Source: Ceratothoa steindachneri (Eukaryota > Arthropoda > Malacostraca > Isopoda > Cymothoidae). From it: a DNA stretch of 64,000 nt. Positions within the stretch are counted from its first letter, which is position 1; every line of letters starts with the position of its first letter. The DNA is taken from NCBI GenBank assembly GCA_963969495.1, contig OZ018321.1, positions 132,278,293 through 132,342,292 on the forward strand. Direction: 5' to 3'. Below the pieces are notes generated by a model. It was not told the origin of the DNA. It saw nothing but the letters and a program-made list of their open reading frames with translations, and did not search any database. Of the stretch, positions 1 to 11,229 are shown one piece after another. A program made the position numbers and the translations under genes.

Positions 1-2040
1 ATTAGTATTTAATGCAGCTTTGGAGAACGTGCAACTGGTAGCAGCAGCTGTCTAGAGTTGCACATCAAATGATAGAGGTTATGGATCCAAAAAGATTAAG
101 TTTTAGTGAAAAATATCATGTTAAATTTGACCTAAATTATTTTAGCATCACGCCAAAGATTATATATATGTATATACAAAAATGTAGCTAAATAAAATAA
201 ATTCCCCCAAAGAATTTTAAAAGGCACTAAAAGAATCATTGTATATTTAAACCAAAATTAGTGAACCAGTCTTCTAATTATTGTGCATGTACTGGTAAAA
301 ACCGTGAAAATGAAGGGGGGACAGGCATTATAAGTATAACTTTTTGCTAAAAAACAAATTGTTAATAAAATAAATCCAATATAGAAGAGAAAATCTTTTA
401 ATCTTAATGGCTTTATGAGAAAGTCAATCTGAACTGTCCAGGAAGAGTCCTCTAAAAAAGACGTCAGAGAGAGCTAAAAAGCCAGGAGATTTGCTGCGTT
501 GGCCAAGTAAGAGATGATATATATGCGATTTTCCAGCAATGAAAATGTGAAATGGCCTGTAGCGCTACTAAATATGGTGAAAGGAGAATGAGTCTCGTAG
601 TCTAAAGTGTTTTATTCTCACGTTTCTCTGTAGTCTGTTTCTTCAAGAAAATGATGGTTTTACAGCGAAATCAGTGTTTTTATGTAATAAAATCACTTAG
701 AGGACCATCCTCCTCCTTCTGCTTTAATATCATCTTTATCGCCAGAATTTCTATTAAAAATCGATTTAAAATTTTGTGTCTACTTGTGAAATTCATAAAG
801 GCCACTAGAGTTGAAGTAGGAAGCGGTGCTTCAAGTCGATATAATTGAACTATAGGTGTGTCTTTCATTCATATGTTAAAAGCATGGAATCGATCTCATT
901 TTTTTACTATGAGGTCCTTTTATATCTATCTACTATCCTGATTTATTTTGGAGAATTAGTTAAAATGTAATTTTCCTGAAAAACTTTTCTAATCTATACC
1001 TCCATATTTATTTCCTTTGCTTACTGTGAATTTGCATACTGATCCACTATCAGTATCCATTTTACGATTTTAAATCCCCCATAGTCAACTTTTATCGATG
1101 GGTTTCTTTTGTATGTGGATTCATGAGTGTTGGATAAATGTCCTGAAAAGAGAGACACCCTGTGAGGATGCATACCTTCCAATAGCGTTCACCCTCTGAA
1201 AGATATGACACCCAGTTGACTCCCCTTCACCACCACACACAAGTCAGGTGAAGTGATATGTTTTGCAACACCTCTTCCAGATCTGGTTCATCCATAGGGA
1301 AAATGAAGTTTGTATGGGGTCTAGCATCTCACCGAGTCAGAGTTCACTCCTTGGTCAGTTGGGTCTCGAGAGATTATAATATTTAATCCAGTCATGTTTC
1401 TTCCCTAGGCAGATGTGACGCTATGTGATATAGCATCTTGACTCGAAAGAATTATAATACTGTCTTTGGTTGTGTCTTCAAAGGCCACTAGGCCCATATA
1501 GGACCCGATAAACTGCAAAGAGCCAGGCAGCAAGCTCGTTTAACAATTAAAGGAAAATTAATCATATTTAATTCCTAATCATTCTTTGCTTAGGGGAGAC
1601 GGTGTTTAAAATCTTTTGTGGTTAATAAGGTTTCGTATCAACTTTTGAATTATTTAATAGTCGCTAGTGTGTTGTCTGCCTTTTCTCTCTTCTTTTTTTC
1701 TCTTTTATTATTATTCTTTGTTTCCCTCTGTTGCATCCACCTGTAGGTATTTATGGTATTCATACCCCCGAATAAAAACAAGTTCAAACCTACAAAGGAG
1801 CATCTCTGCCGGAGTGTTTTTAAAGTAAGGATTGATAAACTTGGGAGAATTGAAAATGTGTAGAAGCTACACAGTGAGAAGGCAAAACGTGTGACTACTA
1901 GAGGCAATGAGATCATAGGGGTGTGCACAATATGAAATACATATAAATAAATCATTACCTAAGCCCAATTTTCCAACAGTTTTATAAACATTGTGCTGGA
2001 TTACTAAATAACAACGAGCGATTCTAGGTCTCGCCCAGCC
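1..2040. other. AT-rich sequence, no gene recognised
   Basis: No exon, transposase or RNA gene is recognisable on either strand. The short open frames here (for example 651-848 and 1650-1955) have no family motif and no supporting splice context. The stretch 1120-1520 is somewhat richer in G+C and may be an old dispersed repeat, but I cannot name it. Confidence 0.5.
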
Positions 2041-2074
2041 AAGCTTCGCACGGGAGAGATCGGCAACAGGAAAC

Positions 2075-3425
2075 AAATCCACAACGAGACTGAAGTAAAA
2101 CATAACTTCATAGGCCACAACAAGGCATAATACAACAAATTCATTAGCCACAACGAAAATAATTAAAAAAACTTCATTAGCAACAACGAAGTGAAGTAAA
2201 AACTAACTTCATTATCCACAACGATACTGAAGTAAAACATATAACTTCAATGCTGCCTAAGAAGCGTAAGTAAAACATAACTGTTACCCGAAGTAAGCTT
2301 ATATATAACATAAATTCATTAGCAAAAACGAAGCTGAAGTAAAATCTAACTTCATTAACCAAAACTAAGCTGAAGTAAAACATAACTTTATCAGCCACAT
2401 CGAAGATGAATTAAAATAACTTCATTAACCACGAATAATGTGAAAAAGAAAATAACTTGATTAGTCAGAAGGAACGTGAAGTAAAGCACCTTCCTTAGCC
2501 ACAAAGAAGCTGAGGTCAAACCTAGCATTTTAGTCACAATGAAGCTAAAGTAAAACATAACGTTATTAGCTACAACAAAGCAGAAGTAAAACATAGCTTC
2601 ATTAGCTACAAAGAATCTGAAATGAAAAAAATAATTAGCAGCAATGAAGCTCAAGTAAAAAAAATCATTTACCACAACGCAGCTTAAGTAAACATAACGT
2701 CATCATCCACAACGAAACTGAAGTTAAACATAACCATATTTGCTACAAGGAGGCGGAGATAAAATATAGGTTAATTAGCAACAACGAAGCTCAAGTAAAA
2801 CAAATTCATTTGCTACAACAAAGCTGAAGTAAAACATAAATCCATTAGCTACAAGGAAGCTGAGATAAAAAATATTTATAAAGAACGAAGATCAAGTAAA
2901 TCAAATCCATTTGCCACACCGAAGCTGAAGTAAACATAACTTCCTTAACCACAAATAATTTCAAATAAAACATAACTTCATTAGCCACAATAAACCTGAA
3001 ATAAATCATTTCATTAGCCACAGAGAAGCTGAGGTCAAACAGATTTTTAGTCACAACGAAGCTGAAGTAAAATAAAACTTCATTAGCTACAACGAATCTG
3101 AAATAAAAAAATAATTAGAAACAACGAAACTCAAGTAAAAAAAATCATTTGCCAAAACGCAGGTGAAGTAAACATAACGTCATCAGCCACAACGAAGCTG
3201 AAGTAAAACATAACTTCATTAGCTCCCAGGAGGCTGAAGTAAAACAAGTTAATTAGCAACAACGAAGCTCAAGTAAAACAAATTCTTTTGCCACAACGAA
3301 GCTGAATTAAAACGTAACTTCATTAGCCTCAACGAAATAAAACATAACTTCATTATCCATAACTAAGCTGAAGTAAAACATAACCTCTTCACTCATAACG
3401 AAGCTGAATTAAAACAATTTCATTT
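2075..3425. repeat. 36-bp-period minisatellite (about 36 degenerate copies)
   Basis: A unit of about 36 bp recurs head to tail; it reads approximately gaagctgaagtaaaacataa followed by cttcattagccacaac. Copies differ by point changes and small indels. Because 36 is divisible by three, the minus strand shows several open frames (2177-2398, 2391-2675, 2845-3054) with a 12-residue repeat resembling VANEVMFYFSFV. I take these as by-products of the repeat, not genes. There are no unique spacers between units, so it is not CRISPR-like. Confidence 0.9.
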
Positions 3426-3844
3426 TAACATCTGTATAAAAAGAGGCTTAGTGAAGATCATCATAACGTAGATCAGATTATTTTCGTGAGTATAGAACCT
3501 TCTATATTTTACATAAGTAAGATCACTGGTAGAAGAAAACCTACAGCAATTTTCATATATCTGACATAATTTTTTCCATAGGGCTTCCTAGGCTAAAGGT
3601 ACGAAATAGGTCTGGTAGGAGTAGGAGATGTGGCACTCAAAGTTGATTGCTCTCTTTTTCATGTGTTGAGACATTATATTCGTATATTGACTTTAGTGAT
3701 GAAATTCCATAAATATTTTTACAACACATATAAGAATAGGTAAGATAGAAATTTAAATCACAAGTGTATCTCTTATTGATATCCATTGTTATTATCTTTG
3801 ACATTGTAAACGGCGATTTAAAAACTTCTTAGTGCTTTGTAAGT

Positions 3845-3875
3845 AAGTATGGCCAAAGGTTGAGAACCACGAGCC
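3845..3875. repeat. hAT-like element terminus (fragment)
   Basis: The motif aaaggttgagaaccac matches the complement of the common hAT terminal inverted repeat of the type cagtggttctcaacc. No partner terminus was found nearby, so this is at most an isolated end. The same motif with one change occurs at 27878-27893. Confidence 0.35.
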
Positions 3876-4084
3876 AAACGAATTACATCTTTTGAAAGCT
3901 TTTCAAAACTGAAGAATAAAAACTTGAAATATGAGGAAAATCTGAACAGTCCGAACTGATTCTAACTTTAAGCCGACAGATTTTTAAGGTAATACTATTT
4001 AAAAAGTTGAAAGTTGATATATTTAAAGAACCAAGCAATGGCTTCGCCACTAAGATTAAAATTAAAACTAAATTTCTCCTATTT

Positions 4085-4362
4085 CAAAATATCACGTTGC
4101 TAAAATAGTTATAGAAGAAGATATATAAAAATAAATTTTCTTAACTTTACCATTTGTAATTCTTTGGGTTTAAAAAATTCACAAATTTTGATACTTATAT
4201 TTATTTCTGAACTTCACCATTTTGTTCTTTGATATTATAAAAGAATTATTAGAAATAACTTTGATAAAAAACATAAGTCATAACCAAACTAAGATGATAT
4301 TATTATTCAATTCCTTAAATAAATCCACTTCTTAAATTATAGAGTTAGTGATGATAATTTGT
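4085..4362 (+). repeat. Left arm of a ~290-bp inverted repeat
   Basis: This stretch is nearly the reverse complement of 7766-8052: by eye about 90% or more of positions agree over some 280 bases with only a few small indels. Landmarks shared by the arms include agaagatatataaaaataaa, ttctttgggttt, cataagtcataaccaaa and ttaaattatagagttagtga. The arms lie 3.4 kb apart and enclose the family F1 pseudogene and a long (TA)n tract. They may be long terminal inverted repeats of one element or two opposite insertions of one dispersed repeat. Confidence 0.88.
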
Positions 4363-4520
4363 GATAATTTGATCAAAGAATTTCTTTGTTTCTTTTAAAA
4401 AATAAAACTGTAAATTTATTTCCAAAAATCAAACATTTCATTTTTAACACTCTCGATTGATAAAATAATTACACTGGGTTACAAAAAAAAAGACTTTGTA
4501 AGTCGTCTGAGATTTCTCAA

Positions 4521-4538
4521 CTGATTTAGGACAATTTT
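4521..4538 (+). repeat. Left half of an 18-bp perfect inverted repeat flanking the F1 relic
   Basis: The 18-mer ctgatttaggacaatttt is the exact reverse complement of 6594-6611. The pair brackets the F1 relic at 4857-6360, about 320 bp beyond its 3' end and 230 bp beyond its 5' end. It may be a remnant of terminal or subterminal inverted repeats of the mobile unit that carried F1. Confidence 0.6.
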
Positions 4539-4856
4539 ACACAGCTAATTCCAAAAATGACATCCATTTTCTTCGATCAGTTCAGATTTTTGTGTTAAGT
4601 CGATTATAAAAAGAGTGATCTTATAACTAAATCAATTATATTTTTGTGACATTTTCGGTTGATTGTTGTTAATATTTCTCATCCGTAAAAGGCTTTTAAG
4701 ATAAAAAACATCTTTTTCTCGCGCACTCTATTAATTGAATGTTAGAAAACTTGATAAATGTACATTGAATAGAGGCCATTGATAAAGGTAAGAACATGTA
4801 AATTGGATATTTGTTCATGATCTATCAGAAATCAGGGCATGAACCTCCGTTTCTTT

Positions 4857-6360
4857 AAACTCTATAATGTTCAGCGGTAGAGATCACTCTCTTTAAAGTC
4901 CAACTGTAATCAGCCCTCAAGACTGCATTCCAGCATACCTTATACCTGGTATCTATCTCTTTCATATCCTCATAGAATCTCTCCCCTTGCTCGACCCTTA
5001 ATAAACCAAGATTCTCAGAAAACTGATCCAAATGTGAGAATAAGTAATTCATTTCATTCAATTCACTTAATTCATTGAGTTTTAAAACTCTGATAGCTGA
5101 GAGAGTTGAGAATCATCAAAGATTGCAGCTTTTATCTTCTGCATGATCAATCTTGAAAGGGTGTGGCACAAATGAGGGAAGCAGCCACCACCCTTGTCCG
5201 AGCTTTGGTGAACTGTTTGATCAAGGCGAGCTTGATGTGAATCGGTGGGAAGAGTATCCTGTTTCTGTCCACCAGAGGGTTGTTTATGACGTTCCTTGCT
5301 TTGAAAGGCACTAATTCATCCCGTACAAGTCAGTCCTTGTTAGTATAATGCTGAGCTCGGTCCTTACTATCCTAGGTGCACAGAGAGCATGGGTACTTGG
5401 TGAAACTGGACTGTTATCTTAACAGAGTGTTCACCATCTTCAGTTCAACACAAAAAATACATCCATTCTGATTATAATATATTTTCTCTACTACGTACTT
5501 CACCGCTTCAGACTTCTCCTTCATTTTAGTCGAGTGAGCTAAGGCTACAGAGGCAAATTGTTTGCCGTTGTGCAGCAGAACACGTTTCAGCGATCGCTTG
5601 CTGCTGTCAATGAACAGTTTCCAATCTTTGGCTTGATACTGTGGCACTCCAAGCTAATGCAGAAGCTTCGCAATATCTGTACAGTACACCAAGTTGTCCT
5701 TTTTTCGAGAAAAAACTGAAATACTTTGGATGTCTTTTCCGCTAGAAGGTGATGCGAGCACTGTCAAAGAGGAGTTTTTTCTTTCAATCTGGATAGCAAC
5801 AGTTCGGCAGAGGACTTTGACAAACTGAAATCGCCAAATAGATCATTTACCTCCTTTAAGAAAACGGATGTAGAGCTTCATCGTCAAAACCCGATTCTTC
5901 TCCTTCTTTATCTTTTTCAATTCAACAATGGAGGAATCTTCATCACTAATGTCAGGAAGTTCTCCAAAGACAGATACTGGAATTTCATGGAAATGAGATA
6001 CAGAACGACGTGCTGATTGAAGATCAGGATACTTGAGGCTGATGGGGTTCATTCTGTTGATACTAGTCCAATCAATATCAGAGAATTAGCAGGCAGTGTC
6101 ATGGTTTGTCAGTTCCCTCCAAATCATGAAAATCCAAATTTCAGACAACTCTTCTTGCCGTTGGTCCAACGACGCATATAATCGGTGCATGTCTTGCATG
6201 CCATATTTGGCGCTCAACCTTTATCTTAGTAACCAAGTATTATACCAAAATAAGCATGGTAAGCAGGCTTTATAAAACTTGTGACTGTATTTCTGTTAGA
6301 AATTAGGGGCAATTCGCCACATATGTGGCAAAATACATCTGGCTTACTTTTGCAAGAATT
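4857..6360 (-). pseudogene. Decayed copy of invertebrate multicopy protein family F1 (unknown function)
   Basis: Reading the minus strand from 6360 to 4857 through several frameshifts and stops gives a consistent protein. It begins with a Cys-rich segment (CHICGELPL near 6330-6300, then MACKTCTDYMRRW near 6200-6160). A central part follows (NPISLKYPDLQSARRS, then DWKLFIDSSKRSLK near 5620-5575, LHNGKQFAS, IFCVELKMVNTLL). The C-terminal half has KYPCSLC near 5400, DRxRILFPPIHIKLxLIKQF and EQGERFYEDM near 4975. I recognise this set of motifs as a multicopy, usually 'uncharacterized' protein of aphids, crustaceans and chelicerates; I know of no agreed function. The high copy number suggests a mobile or viral-like origin. 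Four or more frame breaks make this copy non-functional. A second relic lies at 31380-32260. Confidence 0.75.
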
Positions 6361-6593
6361 TCAGGCTGAATTTATCTCATTGACCCGCAAAATAAAAATG
6401 GCAGTTAGTCAAAGTTTTCTTCATGTAAACTATTCCGAATTTGTTTATTTAAAGAAATAAGAAAGATTTTTTTTTATCTTATAAATAGAAAATACCCGTA
6501 AATGTAAAAAATCGTATAAAACATCATGTGGCGATAAATCAAAAAGTTGAGTTGATTGAGCAAAAGCAATGTTATTTATGGATTAAGCAGTTC

Positions 6594-6611
6594 AAAATTG
6601 TCCTAAATCAG
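6594..6611 (-). repeat. Right half of the 18-bp perfect inverted repeat
   Basis: Exact reverse complement of 4521-4538. Outside the 18 bp the similarity fades quickly, although a weak gtct...ttt similarity continues outward on both sides. Confidence 0.6.
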
Positions 6612-6765
6612 CTAAACAAAACATAGACACTAAAGTTAATGTTAACCAATGCTATTAGGGAAAAGTGACTATGACTACCAATGACAAATAAACAAATAGA
6701 ATTTTCATTCCATATTTTTATTATATGTAAATTTTAGTTTAATCTTCAAAATGAAGATACCTACT

Positions 6766-6784
6766 GTCTCTCTCTCTCTCTCTC
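6766..6784. repeat. (TC)n microsatellite
   Basis: A short run of tc dinucleotides. No gene is seen in the surrounding 6612-7300 region. Confidence 0.9.
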
Positions 6785-7301
6785 TTTTATACGAAAGAAT
6801 ATGACGTTTATATGATTAGTAAGATGATGAGGATATAAATACTATGAATTAATCAGGGATGGAAGCATTCAAACACACTACATTTCTGGCTAAACATTTT
6901 TTTGAATATGCAATTTCTACTTAGCACAACAAAGTCACCACACACCCACAGGTGTAAAGAATTAAGTGTAAATGTTAATATTATCATTACTATAAATCAA
7001 ATAGACAAATTTAATTTTACACTTTTGATATAACTTTTGGCGATGATTTGCTGGTAAAAAAGATAGAAAAACAGGATCATAAAGTCTAAAGATACAGATA
7101 TTAATTAAATTGGTTATAACTATACAATCTACTTAAACTTTGTATTTTTCTCCATTCTATAAAGTAAAAAGTCCTTCGACGATTTGAAGTATTGATTTGT
7201 AGAGTGATTAACCATTTTCACTGTTTACACTTTCAACATTCATTACCAACAGACGACCTAAACTCTTGAAACTCATTAGTTTGACAATTTCCCCACTCAT
7301 G

Positions 7302-7410
<109 letters not shown>

Positions 7411-7745
7411 GTGTGGTGAGGTGTTTATCAAGAACCATACGAAAGAAATTCTGTGAACCTTTCGAAAATAACTTTTGCCAATTGACTGGAAGCAAAATCT
7501 ATAAAATAGTTTTTTTTATTTGTACTTTTCAAAATTAGGTAATTTGATTTTCTTGGCCATTCTTCTAAAATAAATCCTATTTTGTTTTTTATTCTTGCTA
7601 TTTTATTCGAAGGAGTTTATTTTGTATTCATTAACTATTTTAATATTAATTTAATACGCTTTCATGGTTTCAAGTAAGAAACGAGTTTCAACCAAAGAAA
7701 ATCTTGAATATTGCTAGCGAACTAAAATACGGGAATTAAAGTTTT

Positions 7746-7770
7746 ATCATCATCATCATCATCATCATCA
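7746..7770. repeat. (ATC)n microsatellite at the inner edge of the right inverted-repeat arm
   Basis: About eight atc units lie directly inside the right arm. The left arm has only a short gatgataat at the equivalent place, so the expansion happened in one arm after duplication. Confidence 0.9.
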
Positions 7771-8052
7771 CTTCACTAACTCTATAATTTAAGGTGGGGA
7801 TTTTTTTGAGTATTTGAATAATAATGTTTTCTTATTTTGGTTATGACTTATGTTTTTATCAAAGTTATTTCTAATAATTCTTTTATAATATAAAAAAACA
7901 AAATGATGAAGTTCAGAAATAAATATAAGTATCAAAATTTTGTGAATTTTTTAAAACCCAAAGAATTACAAATGGTGAAGTTCAGAAAATTTATTTTTAT
8001 ATATCTTCTTCTATAACTCTATATTGTAGGAACGTGATATTTTAAAAGGGGT
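7766..8052 (-). repeat. Right arm of the ~290-bp inverted repeat
   Basis: Reverse complement of 4085-4362 with about 90% agreement by eye. Outside the arm, 8053-8180 shows only patchy similarity to 4020-4084 (for example atggctttgct against atggcttcgcc), consistent with an insertion of A/T-rich sequence in one copy. Confidence 0.88.
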
Positions 8053-8377
8053 GAAACTTAGTTTAGAGTTCCTTTTTAAACTATTTTAATTGGTGATGTT
8101 CAGAAAATTGATAAAAATTTAACCATGGCTGCTTTTTTTTTGATTTTATGTTTTAATATAGGTAGCAAAGCCATGACCTGAATTCTTTATTTAAGTTTTG
8201 TAAGCCTCTTACCTCTTTTGGACCGTAAATTTCCTAAACTTTTCTCAGAGAATTTGAAAGTTTTTAAAAAGAGTTGTGTTTGGTGTTTTTTAAACGTATA
8301 TTATTCGTTCGAATTGGATTCATGGGCTTTTACTTAAAATTATGAAGCACAAAAATTCAGAGGCAGATATAACTGAG

Positions 8378-8520
8378 TATGGAATGGAAGGTCTAACATA
8401 ATACCTGACTATGAAATAGAAGGCCTAGCAATATACATGACTGGGAAAAAGAAGGTCTAGCAATATACATGACTATATAAAGGAAGCTCTAGCAATATAC
8501 CTGACGATGAAAGAGAAGTT
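8378..8520. repeat. 32-bp tandem repeat, about 4-5 copies
   Basis: The core aaggtctagcaatatacctg recurs at a 32-bp spacing (ctagca at 8425, 8457 and 8489, with a diverged first copy near 8390). It is a short minisatellite with no coding sense. Confidence 0.85.
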
Positions 8521-8529
8521 TTAGTAATT

Positions 8530-9730
8530 TCCAATTAAAGTCAATCCTTTTCGATCGCTCAAGTGACCCAATGGGATATTGTTATGATGGAAGGACTTTT
8601 AAGAAAGGGAGATTTCCCAAACTTTTATTTAAATACTTTCTTAATCTGATTGATGTTAGTTCTGGCCTACAAAAGATTTTGTCATTTCACAGGTTCCACG
8701 TCAACTTTAACTGATCAAACCTAACTCCGTTCCGGCTGACTAGCTATCTTGTATCGAGACCTTTCGGCTCGCAGCTGTTTTCTCGCGTGTGTATGATTGT
8801 GCATTCGAATGAGAACCTCCAACTAGTATCAATACATCTCGGAAATCGTCAAAAGTGGGCCATGGATTTGAAATAGAAACTTCCGAACTTTTTAAGTTGA
8901 GTAACCTGCAAATTAGTGTAGAATTGCAATTTTTCTCTTATTTTGATACCTGTCATAATACATTCAATTTCATCACCGCTAAACCTATTTCTAAAAGACT
9001 TAAGTTTAAGCACATATTCTTTTAAAAATTTAGGAGATACATAAAACAGAAGTCCTACTTAACTCTAGGTTGTGCTTCAGGATTTTTTATTCAGAGCTAT
9101 ACCAGAGTATAGCGACAATCTTGTTTTCTCAAGAACATCCCCCTCTCTACATGATTCAATTTGTAATAATCATTGTGGAATAAAACCTCGTTATTTTTAA
9201 GTAACAGCTTCAATATGCGTATCAAATTTACCTTCTGTCCTAAACTATTTTGACGTGTAGTATTTTTTCTACAAAATTGACTTTGATTTTTAATAGTAAT
9301 ACTATTTTGGGGGGATACCGGAGTTCTTCCAAATACTATTTTATCAGAACAGAATTTCGTTTAGGGGCCACCTTCTGAATTATATCATTCTTATATCATT
9401 GCTTGTATATTGCCGAATCTCTGCATTATAGAGCATAAATAATGGCGGATCAGAATATAGGGTCGTATTCTCGTTCTGTTGAGATCCTCTATCGGGCTCT
9501 ATATCATAAACACATTTTTTATTTACCGCAACTCCAATAATTTCTCTAAGAAATATTGTACGATATTTTTTTGGCCTCAAAGTCTATTTTGTATTTTACA
9601 TTTGAAGAAGATAAATAATTTCTAGGAGCCATTTGAAGGTCCTCCATGTGTCTATCCTTAACATCTCTATTGATCCAGAAATACACATGGTTGTCTCTCG
9701 TGAAGGGTTCTTCCACGCAACGAGGCCCAA
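8530..9730. other. No recognisable gene
   Basis: Nothing on either strand resembles a known exon, transposase or RNA gene. Minus-strand frames at 9380-9580 and 9546-9806 lack family motifs; the upstream part of the second overlaps the antisense of a LINE tail. Confidence 0.5.
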
Positions 9731-9734
9731 CCAG

Positions 9735-9960
9735 TTGCTTCTCAGGCCGGGTAACCTTCGTACACGTTACTTTTCCTAGTACGGGAACAGGCAGGGTGGC
9801 TATCACTTGTCCCTTGTAGATGGGACGAGTTCGTGCACACAGACTTGTGAACTATCTGACTACTTGGAAGAGGCTGGCCTTCTCCCTTTTATTTTTCTCT
9901 CTTCGGTTTTGTATTTTGCATAGTTTTGTTTGTTGTTTTGGTTTGTTTTTTTGTCGGCAT
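9735..9960 (+). pseudogene. 3' end of a LINE-B copy
   Basis: This stretch matches, in inverted orientation, the LINE-B C-terminus and 3' UTR at 38130-37980. In translation, phrases such as NLRTRYFS, NYLTTWKRLAFSLLF and LRFCILHSF parallel DLRARYLS, DLLTSWGRLAFSLLF and LFCFLHLFF of the other copy. LINE insertions are commonly 5'-truncated, and this one keeps only its last ~220 bp. Several frameshifts are present. Confidence 0.65.
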
Positions 9961-9964
9961 TCTC

Positions 9965-11220
9965 AGATAGCCTAGTACTTACTGAATTTTTAATTACCGC
10001 CAATTATGCGTTTGGTAGGGGTTGCCAGATGGGCGCTTATATAAAAATAAATCAAGAGGATTTCTGCGCCAATCACATCTAAGATGTGTTATTCAGCTGG
10101 GAAGGGGATGGTAATTGAGTTTCGGGTGGAGGGGGGGATTCTAAAGGAAAGAATCTTGATGGATTTTTTATAAGCAAAATTTACGATCAGAAAAGATATA
10201 TTATGAAGAAATTTAGCAAAATTTCAAACTAGATCAGCATGAAAAAGGCCAGAAAAATTGCACCCGGGGATTTTTCCCATTATGCTAATACACTAACACC
10301 TTTATCGAAGCGATGGCTGTCTTACAAGAATTTCTTTGGGATTCTTCCGTAAACCACACAACCGCCTTCCTTTTGACCAAGAAAATATTCTTTTGTCCCT
10401 AAACTTAGAATGAGCTATAAATAACAAGATTTTATTCCATTTAAGATATCAAAACTGCCATGATATCAAATATTGATGTAATATATATACAGATCTTTTG
10501 CGCTAGATATATAACGGTTTGATTGATAGAATGATCCCTGATAGGCCTTGGTTGAATTTATTTACTCTAAGAGTAAATAAATCTCCATATGAGGATCGGA
10601 GACAAGGAAAATCAGCTTTTATAGTTACAGACCTAGATTGCGCTATTTACAGAAATAAGAGATTTGCCTTTGATTATTTTTATTTATTAAGGGATTTTAT
10701 GATTTTGGAACAATTTAATTTCCTTGCCTATTTTTCTCTTCTATTTCCTGATACTTTCTTAAATCCATAACATTCCGTGTACAACAAGGAGTCAGATGGC
10801 AATGAACGAGTTATACTTCTTGGCGTTTGTTACTTTTTCACATCTCACGTTGAATAAAACACCAGTGAAGAAGACACACGGATCCCTTTTGAAGATAATG
10901 TTGCAATGCAAGCAAATACACAGGGAAAAAAAGAGTCCATAATAATCTTGAAACCCATCTCACTCAGTCTATAAAAGTATCCTTTAAAGGCTTTTCAATT
11001 TAAAGACATAGAATAAAAGCTTAATCATTAAGTCTAGGATTAAACTCTCTTCCACCCCCCTTTAGGTTTTAACAAATAAATATAAAACAATTAAATTAAA
11101 AGGTGGCAAAACAATTTTGAAGAGGTAAGAAATGTTCACTTTGTTCATCTGGATCAAACAGCTCAAAGCATCGGAATTGTCGTACCTCTCAGCTTTAATT
11201 TAAGCGCTTCTCGCGCAAGT
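9965..11220. other. No recognisable gene
   Basis: AT-rich sequence with one 83-codon frame (10519-10770) that lacks a recognisable domain. The part near 10080-10150 could be more of the preceding LINE 3' UTR, but I cannot show it. Confidence 0.45.
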
Positions 11221-11229
11221 GAGCATCGA

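Noticed and set aside
2075..3425. CRISPR array (36-bp repeats)
   Set aside because: Units are directly adjacent without unique spacers, are degenerate, and the genome is eukaryotic.
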